From NCBI GenBank assembly GCA_001643675.2, contig LSRY02000075.1, forward strand, positions 43,146 through 107,145: a stretch of 64,000 nt of DNA, given 5' to 3'. The notes under the pieces are model-generated. The model had not been told where the DNA came from. It did not search any database and saw only the letters and a list, made by a program, of their open reading frames with translations. The DNA comes from Monocercomonoides exilis. Its lineage: Eukaryota; Preaxostyla; Oxymonadida; Polymastigidae. The first letter of the stretch is position 1. Every line of letters starts with the position of its first letter. Shown here piece after piece: positions 52,765 through 62,891 of this stretch. The translations under genes were made by a program, and so were the position numbers.

Positions 52765-55700
52765 GGTTTGGGGCAGCACAGGCATCGGTGAGGCTGATGC
52801 CCACGTTTGTCTTCAACAGCAAGCTCACGCTGGCTGAGCGGAGCATCGAGTTTGAAGCAGCTGTGGCGGAAGAGGCCATCCAGATAGACACATCTGGGAT
52901 TGGGGCAGAGGGGTGGTTGGTCGAGACGAGCAGCACCATATCATTCTCGCGAATACACTTCTCGGTGAGTTCTTCAGGTGCCCGTTGCTCGAGTGCGGGG
53001 CTGAATCAGCACACCGATGTTGCAGCAGAAAGAGCGGAACACGAAGGGACGCCCAACACAGGTGGCCACAAATGTGTGTTTGTGTGTGCGGGGTCTTCGC
53101 TGACAATATGCAGCTGCTCGGTTCGGATGAAAACAGCAGATGCAGTGCTGGATGCACAGCTGATCAGATGTGTTGGGGGCACACTGAGCATCAGCGGGCT
53201 GAGCATGAGTTCGGTGACCACAAGAGAGCCGCTTGTGGTGATTGACGGAGATGAGTGTGCAGGGGTGATGGAGGGGCTGGAGATATATGGATCGAAAAAC
53301 GAAGAAGAAGGAGGAGGAGGCAGCCTGGTGGAGATAAAGCACACAAAGAAGGTGGAGCTGAAGCACTGGAGAATGAGCGGGTGTATGCAGGAGGACAGCA
53401 GTGGGCTGAAGATAAGTGGAGGGACGCTGGTTGAGGTGTGGAATGTGACGGTTGAGGAGCTGCAGAGGACGAGGGGGAATGGCGGGGTTGTGGTGTGCAT
53501 GGTTGGGGAAGGGGAGACAAGGAGAATGCGGAACTGCACGTTCTGGAACAGCAGCTGCGAGGAAAGCGGGTCGAAGGGAGGCGGGGTGTGGGTGAAGACA
53601 AGCGGAAGGAGCACGATGATTTTTGAGAAGAACAAGGTGGGGTGGTGCAAGACGCCGGGAGCGAGCGGAGTTGGGGGAGGGGTGTATTTGTGGTTTGGAG
53701 GGCTGGAGGCGGTGTACTCGATGAAGGATTTGGAGTTCAGCGAGAACAGTGCGTACCAAGGGCGGGATGTGTATGTGGTGTGCGAAAAGCCGCGGCTGAT
53801 GATGAATGCGATATACTGGAGCGGGACGGCGTCGAGCGAGGAGAGCAGCGAGGAGCAGAAGCGGCTGTGGGTGGTGGACAAGGAGCCTCACGAATATGTG
53901 AGCACAAGCCTGTTTGAGTACTTGTTTGCGAGTGTTGCAGAAATTGTGTTTGTGAACAAGGACGGGTGGAGCGAAAGCGAATGCGGGTTCGAGGACACGC
54001 CGTGCAGCAGTGTAGAAACGGGGCTTGGACAGATGGAAGCAGCGCAGTCGATCATCCACATCAAGAAGGAGGCGCCGCTGAACGGGACAGTGAACAGAGG
54101 GAGCGAGCCGCTGACGATCCGAGGGAACAGCGAGAAGGGGAAGATGAGCGTTGGGAGCGGAGCGCACCTGGAGGTGACAGAGGGTGTGGCACGAACAACA
54201 CTGATGCTGTCGAATGTTGTTGTTGCCCTTGGGGAAGGGCTGGCAGAGGCAGAATTGGTGGAGCTGAGGTGCGGGATGGCTGTGGTGATTGACAGCGAGA
54301 TTGTGGATGAGAGCGCAGCAGGGCAGGGAGGCGGGTGGAGGATCGCGTCGATACATGGGGGAGAGCTGGATATGAGCAGGGTGAACATCGGGAAGATGGA
54401 TGTGATTGGAGAAGGGGAATTGTTTTTGGTGTGTGGAGGGTCGCTGAAGATGGAGGACAGCTGTGCGAGTGGGGTGTGTGGGAGAGGGAATGGGATGATT
54501 GCTGGGAAGGAAGGAAGGATTGTGGAGATGTTGAATGTGAGCATTGCCGAATGCGATTTTGAGAGCGGGCATGTTGCGACAATTTGGAGCGGGATTGGGA
54601 ATGCAACGATATCAAACTGCACATTCACAGATTGCTCGTCGATGTCGGATGGTGCATGTGTGAGCGGAAAGATAGGAGGGGACATGGAGTTTTGTGTTGA
54701 AGAGACGGAAATGAGCGGATGCCGATGCACAAAGGAAGGAGAAGGAAAAGGGGGTGGGATGTTGATGGACATGAGGAGCGGGCGGGTGCAGAAGTATCTG
54801 GTGCGGGATGTCAGTTTTGAGGGAAACGATGCATGCTTTGGGAGAAATGTGTTTGTGGAGTGCTTGAGCCTGAACGAGAGTGTCACAGCAGACCGAATGG
54901 TGTTGAGGTGGGGCTCAGCGGAAGATGATGGGAACGGATATGTTGGGGCAGACAGCACATTTGAGCTGATCACGCTGGAGCTGTTTCTGGTCAGATACGA
55001 CGGCTGTGTGGTTGCTGTGTCGAATGCAGGATACGATATGATTGGGTGCGGAGGGGAGCAGTATCCGTGTTTTTCGTTCTGGCAAGGGTATCGGAACTTG
55101 GGAGCAGATTATGAAGAGCGGAAGATGGCTGTTGAGAACGGGTGCGAGATTGCAGGCGAGTTTGATGTTTCGGCGATGACAGTGGAATCATCCAGTGCAG
55201 AAGCAGAGGCTGCCTTATCGTTTTCGGAGCAGTGGGCAGACGGCCAGGTGGAATGGGTTCTGGGAACAAGCAGCAAAACTGTTCTGAGCCTGTTGCACTT
55301 GTGTGTGCCACAATCGCTAAGTGAGCCCCACAGAACACTGATATGCTGCACCGCACCATCTGGCGCATTGAACATCAGCCATTGCTCGTTTTCTGCAGAG
55401 CATGCAAAGTGCATATCGTTTTCGTTGATCACAGTGAACGGCGGGCACATGACGATGAGCGACTGCGCAATGGAGCACGTGACCGGAGCAGCACCGCCGA
55501 TTGTTTCGTGTGGCGACACGGCAATGTCGAAGTGCACAATAAAGGAGATCAAGTGCAGCGAGAGCAAGGAAGGAGGGGCTGTGCATGCAGTTTTGAAAGG
55601 AGACTGGAGACTTGTGATGAGCGAGTGCAAGATGAGCAGTTGCAGCTGCTCGGTGGAGGAAGGAAAAGGGGGTGGACTGTTTGTGGATGGAAGCGAATCG

Positions 55701-57965
55701 GAGGATGATGAGCCATTTTTGTTCACAGATGTTGAAGTGTCCCTGAATGCTGCACACATGGGTGTGAATGCGTTTGTTGTTGCGAGAGACCTGAACAGCT
55801 CGATAACGAGAGCAACGTTTGGGTTTAAGAGCAGCAGAGGGGAAGAAGAAGGGAACGACTTTGTGGGAAGGGATGGGGTGTTTGGGGAGACGGATCTGTA
55901 TCGGTTTGTGAGGGAGTACATGAGCACAGTGATGCACATCTCGTCAGTTGGGGGATACGATGTGATGCGGTGTGGGAGTGCAGCAGAGCCGTGCAGCACA
56001 TTCTGGATGGGGATGCAGAAGTTGGAGAAGGAGACGAAAATGAGATCGGTGAGGGTGCAGGGAGAGCTGAGGATTGCAGATGGATTTGATCTGACGAACT
56101 GCAGTGTCGAATGCGAGGGCAGCGCGGCAGGGGAAGATGCAGCATGCAACATGGTATTCGACTTGGAGGGAGACAGTGAGCGGGATGGTGTCATGTGCAA
56201 CAAGGGAGAGCTGGTGTTTGATGGAATATGCATGAGTGTGCAGAAGATGGGCGAGGAAAGGGAAGCAAATGTGGTTGTGAACGAGCAAGGCAGCCTTTGG
56301 ATTCGCAGATGCAAGATGACTTCGGCGAGCGCGGGAGAAGGCCAGCACAAGAGCCGGTTCAACTATGTGGCGATGCGAGAGGGGACACTGAATGTGGCAG
56401 GGCTCGAGGTGTGTGAAGTGAAGTTCGAAGGGTGTGTTGTGCAGGTTGGCGGTGGGTGTGATTGTGTTCTGGAGAATGTAGTTGTGAACTCGATTGGAAT
56501 GCAAAGTGGGTGTGTGCTCAGCGCGGTTGATGGGTCAGGAGCAGGAGTCAGCATGAACAGCAAGATAGGGGTGAGAGTGAACGGATCGAAAGTGTCGTCG
56601 GTGGGGGCAGAGGGAGAGAAAAGCAGTGTGGTGTGGTGTGGAGGGCAGGGGGTGTGGAGCGTGGAGGTATATGAAAGTGTGTTTGAGCTGTGCAAAGCAA
56701 GCGGCTCGCAAAACGGAGGGGCAGTGCTGTTTGGGCTGAACGAAGAAGGGAGGCTGACGATAAGGGACAGCACGCTGCTTCAGTGCAGCTGCAGCCTGGA
56801 CAGCGGGAGAGGCGGTGGCGTGTGCATCAGAACGAAGAACCACGGGGATCTTCCGTTTTTGTTTTCGCGGGTGGTGTTCAAGGGCAATGCAGCGCATGTG
56901 GGGAACGATGTGTTTATCGAGTGCTATCGGATCGATAAGCAGATCAACGAGAGCCAGTTCAAGATGGATGTGCAGGAAGGGGTGTACAACCGGATCAACG
57001 CGATCTACGGGATCGACACAGTGAGCACGAGCCCGGTGGATTTGGTGTCGCTGATTACTGTGCACTACTCTTCGACTGTGGTTGTGTCGTCGAGCAACGG
57101 CAAAGGGGCAAACACAAGGCAGTGTGGCGCGGCAGAGCTGCCATGCCGTTCGCTGGACTATGGGCTGGGCCACTTGTCAGGGGGCATGTTCTTGACGGCT
57201 GTTGTGGACGAAGAAAGTGCAGCAGGTGGGGAATGCGACCTGAGGGATGTGGAGCTGAAGTCCAGGTGGGAGACTCATTCGACGATATCATTTGACAGCA
57301 TCGCAACACAAACGCGCGAGCATGTGTTCAGCATCGATGGGAGAGTGGGGGTGAAGCTCATCCTGTTTTCGTATCCCGTGCCATTCCCGTCTGCACACGA
57401 AACTCTGATGCGGATAGGGATGGGGACTGTGTCTTTGGTGTTGTGCAGTTTTGAGTCGAGCAGTGGTATCTCAGAGGGGAGATGCATGACTTTGATGGAG
57501 TGCGAAAATACGAGATGCTCTTTTGATCAATGCAAGATAAGAAACACGAGGGCGCAAAAGCTGATTGCATGCCGGAACAGCTCGCTGAATGTGTCGCATC
57601 TTGCTGTGCAAAACACAGACATCGAGGCAGATGGGATAAGCGTGGCAGACGATGTTTCGATGATGCTGTTCAATTATTCGGCATCGCATGTGCGACTGAG
57701 AAGTGGATGCATGATGGTGATGGGCAGCCAGGTGCAAGGGCAAGGGCAAATACAAGGTGAGCAGAGCAATGGTGCAGATCACAACTTCTCGATCCTTTTC
57801 TCGTCATTCAGCAACATTTCCAGTGCTGCCCACAAGCAGAGCATTCTGTCCATGGCGAACAGCAACAATTGCATCTGTGTGGACAACTGCTTGTTCGATT
57901 CATGTTCATCATCATCATTTCGTATTCGGAAGTTTCTTCATCGGCTTCAAATATTGGAACAGTGA
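52698..57965 (+). CDS. Gene C segment 3: five ectodomain modules
   Basis: The 1755-codon frame is the longest uninterrupted part of gene C. It starts just upstream of header CGLEVYPCSTIGYG and includes headers near 53980, 55047, 55972 and 57122. Repeats such as CRCTKEGEGKGGGMLMDM and CSLDSGRGGGVCIRT mark module ends, each followed by a short 'F.GN.A..G.DVFVE' strand (GNAAHVGNDVFIE). It stops at 57965 after running out of register near 57900. Confidence 0.7.
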   Translation: MDYRMCGLEVYPCSTIGYGCALRFGAAQASVRLMPTFVFNSKLTLAERSIEFEAAVAEEAIQIDTSGIGAEGWLVETSSTISFSRIHFSVSSSGARCSSAGLNQHTDVAAERAEHEGTPNTGGHKCVFVCAGSSLTICSCSVRMKTADAVLDAQLIRCVGGTLSISGLSMSSVTTREPLVVIDGDECAGVMEGLEIYGSKNEEEGGGGSLVEIKHTKKVELKHWRMSGCMQEDSSGLKISGGTLVEVWNVTVEELQRTRGNGGVVVCMVGEGETRRMRNCTFWNSSCEESGSKGGGVWVKTSGRSTMIFEKNKVGWCKTPGASGVGGGVYLWFGGLEAVYSMKDLEFSENSAYQGRDVYVVCEKPRLMMNAIYWSGTASSEESSEEQKRLWVVDKEPHEYVSTSLFEYLFASVAEIVFVNKDGWSESECGFEDTPCSSVETGLGQMEAAQSIIHIKKEAPLNGTVNRGSEPLTIRGNSEKGKMSVGSGAHLEVTEGVARTTLMLSNVVVALGEGLAEAELVELRCGMAVVIDSEIVDESAAGQGGGWRIASIHGGELDMSRVNIGKMDVIGEGELFLVCGGSLKMEDSCASGVCGRGNGMIAGKEGRIVEMLNVSIAECDFESGHVATIWSGIGNATISNCTFTDCSSMSDGACVSGKIGGDMEFCVEETEMSGCRCTKEGEGKGGGMLMDMRSGRVQKYLVRDVSFEGNDACFGRNVFVECLSLNESVTADRMVLRWGSAEDDGNGYVGADSTFELITLELFLVRYDGCVVAVSNAGYDMIGCGGEQYPCFSFWQGYRNLGADYEERKMAVENGCEIAGEFDVSAMTVESSSAEAEAALSFSEQWADGQVEWVLGTSSKTVLSLLHLCVPQSLSEPHRTLICCTAPSGALNISHCSFSAEHAKCISFSLITVNGGHMTMSDCAMEHVTGAAPPIVSCGDTAMSKCTIKEIKCSESKEGGAVHAVLKGDWRLVMSECKMSSCSCSVEEGKGGGLFVDGSESEDDEPFLFTDVEVSLNAAHMGVNAFVVARDLNSSITRATFGFKSSRGEEEGNDFVGRDGVFGETDLYRFVREYMSTVMHISSVGGYDVMRCGSAAEPCSTFWMGMQKLEKETKMRSVRVQGELRIADGFDLTNCSVECEGSAAGEDAACNMVFDLEGDSERDGVMCNKGELVFDGICMSVQKMGEEREANVVVNEQGSLWIRRCKMTSASAGEGQHKSRFNYVAMREGTLNVAGLEVCEVKFEGCVVQVGGGCDCVLENVVVNSIGMQSGCVLSAVDGSGAGVSMNSKIGVRVNGSKVSSVGAEGEKSSVVWCGGQGVWSVEVYESVFELCKASGSQNGGAVLFGLNEEGRLTIRDSTLLQCSCSLDSGRGGGVCIRTKNHGDLPFLFSRVVFKGNAAHVGNDVFIECYRIDKQINESQFKMDVQEGVYNRINAIYGIDTVSTSPVDLVSLITVHYSSTVVVSSSNGKGANTRQCGAAELPCRSLDYGLGHLSGGMFLTAVVDEESAAGGECDLRDVELKSRWETHSTISFDSIATQTREHVFSIDGRVGVKLILFSYPVPFPSAHETLMRIGMGTVSLVLCSFESSSGISEGRCMTLMECENTRCSFDQCKIRNTRAQKLIACRNSSLNVSHLAVQNTDIEADGISVADDVSMMLFNYSASHVRLRSGCMMVMGSQVQGQGQIQGEQSNGADHNFSILFSSFSNISSAAHKQSILSMANSNNCICVDNCLFDSCSSSSFRIRKFLHRLQILEQ

Positions 57966-58579
57966 TGTCATTTGTATCATGCACAAACATTGTGTGCTCG
58001 AGTTGTGTTGTTGATGGGGGATGGAGCAACGAAGCACAAGGGAGCCCTCTTGAGCAAGGGGAGGAGGTCTGCTGGTGGAACGGATCGCAGATTTGTGGGG
58101 TCAACAGCACAGTTGTGGTGAAGGACTCGACAATCTGCAACTCAGAGGCTGGGGCGCTATCTGTTGCAGGGGGAAGTGCAACGATCGAAAGAGGGGAGTT
58201 TTGGAACAACAAGGGGAGTTCTGCGAAATATGTGTCAGCTCGGCGGAATGTGGTGTGCACAGAAGGTGGGAGAGTGGATGTGGTGAGTCTGAAAGGAGGA
58301 GATGGGTGGAAGGAAGATGACTCGCTGTGGGTGGTGGGAGAGGGGTGCCAGATGGGAGGGCTCGCCTCGGAAAGGAAGTCGGCATTCTTCATCCCACATC
58401 TGAGGGAGGTGGAAACAGAGGAGACAGGAGAGGTGGGAGGCATGGTGGAGCTGAGGTTCAAGGGGTGGGTGCTGCTGCCGTGCTCTCTGGGGTTTGAGGT
58501 GGTGGGAGTGGTGGGGATGTGGAGTATGTGGAGAAGCACATGTTTGAGGAAGAGGATTTCGAGAGCGAAAGGGAGGTGA
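57869..58579 (+). CDS. Gene C segment 4: membrane-proximal ectodomain
   Basis: In-register reading starts near 57920 (SASNIGTVMSFVSC). It parallels gene A residues 2310-2490: CWWNGSQICGVNSTVVVKDS matches CRWNGSVVDFS, and RRNVVCTEGGRVDVVSLKGG matches RRNMLCSDSAEVNIMSLKGG. Register is lost at about 58520. Confidence 0.65.
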   Translation: MHLCGQLLVRFMFIIIISYSEVSSSASNIGTVMSFVSCTNIVCSSCVVDGGWSNEAQGSPLEQGEEVCWWNGSQICGVNSTVVVKDSTICNSEAGALSVAGGSATIERGEFWNNKGSSAKYVSARRNVVCTEGGRVDVVSLKGGDGWKEDDSLWVVGEGCQMGGLASERKSAFFIPHLREVETEETGEVGGMVELRFKGWVLLPCSLGFEVVGVVGMWSMWRSTCLRKRISRAKGR

Positions 58580-60186
58580 GGCACTGGGCAGAAATGGAGA
58601 AGGTGGGATGGGGAGGAGAGGAGGCAGAGGTGAGGGTGAGCATTCTGTTTGGGAACATGTCTGCGCCGTCGCACACAGAGGCATTCATTTTGCAGAACAA
58701 GAGTGAGCCGAAAGGAAATGGAGACGAAAGGACTGTTGAAGGAGGAAATGGAAAGTTTTCTTCTTCAACCGTGATAATAATTATTTTGGTTGTAATTTTA
58801 TTTATTGTTCTCATCGTCGCAATATCCTTTATTGTTCGTTGGAAAAAGCAAAAGAGAAGAACAAAAGAGCTTGAAGTGATTGTGGAAGACACAGTGAGGA
58901 AAGATCCGAAGGCGTTTGAAATGGTGACGATGGAGATGTCTCCTGAGGAGCAGTGGAGGAGAGCAGAGAGGGAGGCAGAGAAGAAGAACGATGAAAGGAT
59001 CAAGAAGAGGGTGTATGAGAAAAGCTTGGGGCATTCCGAATCATCAGAACATTTGCTGAGTGAGTGTGGCTCCACAGAATACATTTTGGGAAGAGATTCA
59101 GACAAGATCCCTCAATGGATGCTGGAGAAGGTTGATGAGGAAGAAGATGATATATCGAGGAAGAGAACACCATCGCCATCCATTTCATCCACTTCTACCA
59201 CAGACACATTAGACACAGAATCCACATTTGTTCGATCGGAAAGTCTGTGCCCAACCACATCGTCGATGTCGAATCTGGTGGATGCAATGGCCTGCTCGTC
59301 TCCCCATGAGAAGCTGATTGTGGATCTGAGGGATTCATTGTTCATGCTTCTTCATGGGAAAAATGAGAAGAAAGAGATGGCAATCGGAACTCTCCAGGAG
59401 AGGGAGGTGACGGCTGCTCAGATCCTGTTCTGGGTGGCCAATCTTGCACTCCACTCGTTTGATGAAATGAACAATCCACTTCAATCTCTTACCAATCTGA
59501 GTCCCCACATTGTGTTGTTCTCAGAACATATGGTCATCTGCATTGCCCTCCACTCCGACTGCTCTTCTTCAGATTCTGGTTCATCCTCCATCTCTTCGTC
59601 AACTGTTGTCACATCAACAAGTGATGATGATGACAGAGACTCTCTGCCCTCATCGGCATTTGAGGATGAGGAAGACAGCAGAAAGGAGTGGATGAGGTGG
59701 AAGGCGCCAGAGCTGCTGAATGGAACAAGGAAGCATGCGACGAAGAAGACGGTTGTGTTTTCTGTTGGGATGATGGTGTGGGAGTGTGTGACGCTGCAGA
59801 TCCCGTTTGGGGAGTGTTCGGGAGAGGCAGCAGGGAGCATGATTGTGCGAGGAGAGAAGGTGGGGATGGGTGTTGCGAAGGGGTCGCGTGTGAGAGGGGT
59901 TGTGGGTGGGTGCCTGCGTTATGAGGCAGAGGATCGGATGACGCTGGGAGATGTGAAGCGGGAGCTGATCAAACTGTTCCCTCCGGGTGCAGCAGTGCTC
60001 ACGATGACAGATGCGATCGGGTACGAAGAGGAGTCGGAGGAGGCCTGCAGCACCAGCTTGGCCATCATGGCCAGTGGAGCCAGCATGAACAGCACGACAT
60101 GCATGACCAGCATGACAGACATTGGCAACAGATCCAGAGACATGAAGAAGCAAGAGGAAGTGAAGGATGAGGCGAATGGCAAATGA
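58519..60186 (+). CDS. Gene C segment 5: TM helix and pseudokinase tail
   Basis: In-register reading from about 58520 (YVEKHMFEEEDFESE, matching gene A IETYPFEEDSFVSE). A TM helix follows at 58765-58845 (VIIIILVVILFIVLIVAISF), unlike the helix of A and B in sequence. From RKDPKAFEMVTMEMSPEEQW (about 58897) to the end it is almost identical to genes A and B, including the kinase-like block with NLSPHIVLF, KAPELL, FSVG and EDRMTL. The poly-Asp run is shorter (4 versus 7). It ends at a TGA at the same place as gene B, with an AATAAA-like signal at about 60223. Confidence 0.75.
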   Translation: MEYVEKHMFEEEDFESEREVRHWAEMEKVGWGGEEAEVRVSILFGNMSAPSHTEAFILQNKSEPKGNGDERTVEGGNGKFSSSTVIIIILVVILFIVLIVAISFIVRWKKQKRRTKELEVIVEDTVRKDPKAFEMVTMEMSPEEQWRRAEREAEKKNDERIKKRVYEKSLGHSESSEHLLSECGSTEYILGRDSDKIPQWMLEKVDEEEDDISRKRTPSPSISSTSTTDTLDTESTFVRSESLCPTTSSMSNLVDAMACSSPHEKLIVDLRDSLFMLLHGKNEKKEMAIGTLQEREVTAAQILFWVANLALHSFDEMNNPLQSLTNLSPHIVLFSEHMVICIALHSDCSSSDSGSSSISSSTVVTSTSDDDDRDSLPSSAFEDEEDSRKEWMRWKAPELLNGTRKHATKKTVVFSVGMMVWECVTLQIPFGECSGEAAGSMIVRGEKVGMGVAKGSRVRGVVGGCLRYEAEDRMTLGDVKRELIKLFPPGAAVLTMTDAIGYEEESEEACSTSLAIMASGASMNSTTCMTSMTDIGNRSRDMKKQEEVKDEANGK

Positions 60187-62715
60187 TGAGGAGAGCAGAG
60201 CAGAGCAGAGCAGAATAATGAAATAAAAAAATAAGACAAGAGGAGTTGGAGCATTCATTGGAAAACTTTGAACGTGTTCAACATTTTTGAACAGCACAGA
60301 AATAGAGTTGATTCAGAAAAAGAAAAAAGAAAAAGAAAAAGAAACCCTGGTGCAGACAACACAATGGCCATTGGAGGACGAGTGAAGCCAGAAGGCTTCT
60401 CTGAACCCGTGGGAGCAATGATTGGTTGTTGCCCGTTGTGTTGTGGATGCTTGGCCAGGTGCATGCTGCATGCTGCATGCTGGGAAAAGCGGCAATGCCC
60501 ACATGGCCGAACACTGATCAGCACAGCATTGCTTCGGACAAAACATTTCATATTCCATTTTCAGTTGTTGTTGGAATAATTTTGTTTATTTTATATGTGT
60601 ATTTTTGTATGGTTGTATCCATATTCACAATATGAAGCATTTGCAGGATGGGACAAGAACTGCCCAGTTGCTGCTGTTTCATTTCCTCTCTTTTTTTTTT
60701 TTTTTTCCATTTCAAAGAAAAACAAGAAGAAAACTCGATATTCAGCATCTGTAAAAGCAGTCGAAGTCATTCATAATTTTGTGGTGCTTGGTGTCTGGAA
60801 TGCCCATTGACCACGAAAGAAGCACGGGGAGGGCAAAAGACTTGGACGTATTTGCTGGAGAGCTGTTGTTCTGCTGTTCGGGTGCTGTCAGCCAAGTCTG
60901 TTTCTGAGTAGCCGGGCAAGGCTCAACACATCCCCACAAAAGTTGGGAAAGATATTTTCTGCATCTTGTCTCCTCCTGATGAATGGCCATCATCAGTCGT
61001 CCAACTGCTTCAAATACCGTTCCAATCAAGAATGCAATCGAATTAACATGAGAAAGAAAGAAATATTCTTTTATTGGCATTTCTTCTTCTTCTTCTTTTT
61101 TTTTCCCAGCTGAGAGAAGATATTCTTTTTCCAAAGCAGGGAAACATCTTGTTGTTTGTGCCATTGCACACACACACATACACACAAAATTGTGAGTTGT
61201 TGAATCTGTGGTTGATTGTGTTTGCCTCAATGAGCTTCCTGTCAAAGGCCACTGAGCGTTGGAATGCCAGATGAATGTGAATGATTGCTGCGTTTGTTGA
61301 TTTTGTGGGAGTTGTATCGCTAACACAATGGAACAAATGCTCATTGCCAAGCAAAATTAGCACACACAATAAATATGGATTGAAATATTAAGGATTTGTG
61401 ATGGTCCCCAATGGTATTGATTAGTGTGTCAATGGCTTTTATCGCTTCTGAGGGGAAAAAAACATTGGCAAAATCTTGTTATTCCATTTCTTCAACTGAA
61501 AAGACAATTTGACAAAGAATTTTCAATGTGGGATAAGAACATCTTCCTCAACAGTCAATGTGTTTGTTATTATATCACAACTAATAATAGGCTGAAAAAT
61601 GTTCTTCCAATGACAGCATTTGTCAGTGGAAACACATTCAAAAAACACCACATTTTGCCACATATGCCCACAACAAGGAAGTGCAGTTGAACTTCGATCT
61701 CAACTGTTTGAGGGCAATCACCAACATATGTGAGCAATACTTTTATTTGTCTCCTTTTTTCATTGGGGCACTTGTTCTTATTTATTTTTTTATTCAAATC
61801 ATTTCAAACAATAAAAAAAAATTTTTTTTGAAATTATTTGTGATTTTTAATAAAAGCTGGACTTTGACAAAATCTTTTTATATCAAAAAAGATGAAAATA
61901 TCTCTTTTGAAGAAATAACTGAAAATTTTCCAGTCTTGTCTTTTTGATCGATAATTTTCTTGTTTATTTTTTTTTTCTTATCGAAAAACGTCTGAGGCAA
62001 AAATATAGCACTTCAATCATTTTCTTCAAAATTAACTGCACTGTGGATAAACTTTTTGGGTAATTTGAAATAAATAAAAAAAACCCGTTTGATGGATTGG
62101 TTTTTTTATAAAAAATATATAATGAATGTGACAAATCAACAAAATTACTGCATCAATGGTGTTTTCAAACAAATGGGACAAAATTTGATTGATTCACTGC
62201 AGTTTGTTGGTGTTGCCATTTTATTGAAGGAAATGACACGTTTATGCATCAAGAAAAGAAGATTGAAAATCCATTTCCTCTTCCAACATATTTATTGTTG
62301 TGTCTTCCTATTTCACACTGATTTTTTGTTATTCTTTGCTTGATTCTTTTCATGTTTGGTGATTGTTTTTGAAATCATAACTGTTTTCGGAATGTGGATA
62401 ATTTGTTCTATCTCTTTTATGATGAGCACCTTTTTTTTTTTGAATTCTAAATATTCAATTCACTGAATTCATAGTTGCAACAAACAAACAAACAAGTGTT
62501 CAACAAAATCCACAATGTTTTGCATTCACTTCAGGGAAAGAAACATTTGTGAAATATCATCAGACAATTATTGTTATAGTTTTTCTGTTTGAATAATAAT
62601 GAATATAACAATATTTGACAATCTCATCATTTGTCTCAAAAATTCAAGAACACTTCTTCCCACTTCGTTTTTCTTTTTTTGATTTTAATTACAATTCATA
62701 ATACCTGTATATGAC
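60187..62715 (+). repeat. Conserved non-coding 3' flank, copy 3
   Basis: Direct copy of 9866-12735 downstream of gene C. It lacks the 361-bp MITE: the empty site is at about 61361-61370. Divergence from copies 1 and 2 is visibly greater than between copies 1 and 2 themselves. No supported gene. Confidence 0.85.
61607..62715 (+). repeat. Left arm of second palindrome (visible part)
   Basis: Paired coordinates with 62892-64000 sum to about 125607 (62089 with 63518). Only about 1.1 kb of the right arm is inside the window, so the left arm may start much further left, perhaps within gene C. Confidence 0.85.
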
Positions 62716-62891
62716 TTCGTTATTTTGATTAATTCTGATTATTTGTTTTTCCACAGTGTGATTGTTATAATTTCAATTTTTGCAAATTTATCTTCAGTAT
62801 ATATCAATTTATTATTTTCATCAAAAAAAGAATTGACAAAAATTTCAATAATCATTTTATTCGAAAAATTAATCAAAAAATGATTCCAAAA
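62716..62891. other. Centre of second palindrome
   Basis: AT-rich spacer of about 180 bp that is itself weakly palindromic: tgacttcgttattttgatta on the left has an inverted relative with aacgaagtca on the right. It corresponds to 12776-13028 in the first palindrome. No gene. Confidence 0.6.

Larger units (their letters stand above)
47711..60186 (+). pseudogene. Gene C: largest surface-protein copy, interrupted by at least four frame changes
   Basis: Reading through five segments gives one family member of roughly 4150 codons: signal peptide (MITFCLVVQIGFVFSE), about eight beta-helix modules, TM helix and pseudokinase tail. Module headers: CGHGRDEGSYAKC near 49300, CGFYEYEC 50376, CGYEGFEC 51476, CGLEVYPC 52710, CGFEDTPC 53980, CGGEQYPC 55047, CGSAAEPC 55972 and CGAAELPC 57122. 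Frame changes fall near 51060, 52690, 57900 and 58520. In each case the family pattern continues immediately in the new frame, so these are single small indels. From about 49090 to 58600 the coding strand is notably G/GC-rich, unlike genes A and B. I chose Met at 47711 over 47624 because the signal peptide begins there. Confidence 0.75.

Noticed and set aside
52974-57600. Long antisense open frames opposite gene C (for example 52974-54572 and 55109-56362 on the minus strand)
   Set aside because: They are Pro/Ser/His-rich shadows caused by the G-rich coding strand and mirror the gene C frames; none shows a domain.
781-60186. Non-standard genetic code (as in some oxymonads that read TAA/TAG as Gln)
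   Set aside because: RPL8 ends at TAG, the 125-aa gene at TAA and genes B and C at TGA at family-consistent places; no in-frame TAA/TAG needs reading as Gln.
47711-60186. Programmed ribosomal frameshifting as the explanation of the frame changes in gene C
   Set aside because: The sites share no common slippery sequence, need several shifts in one protein, and lie at different positions from those in A and B; indels or sequencing errors are simpler.
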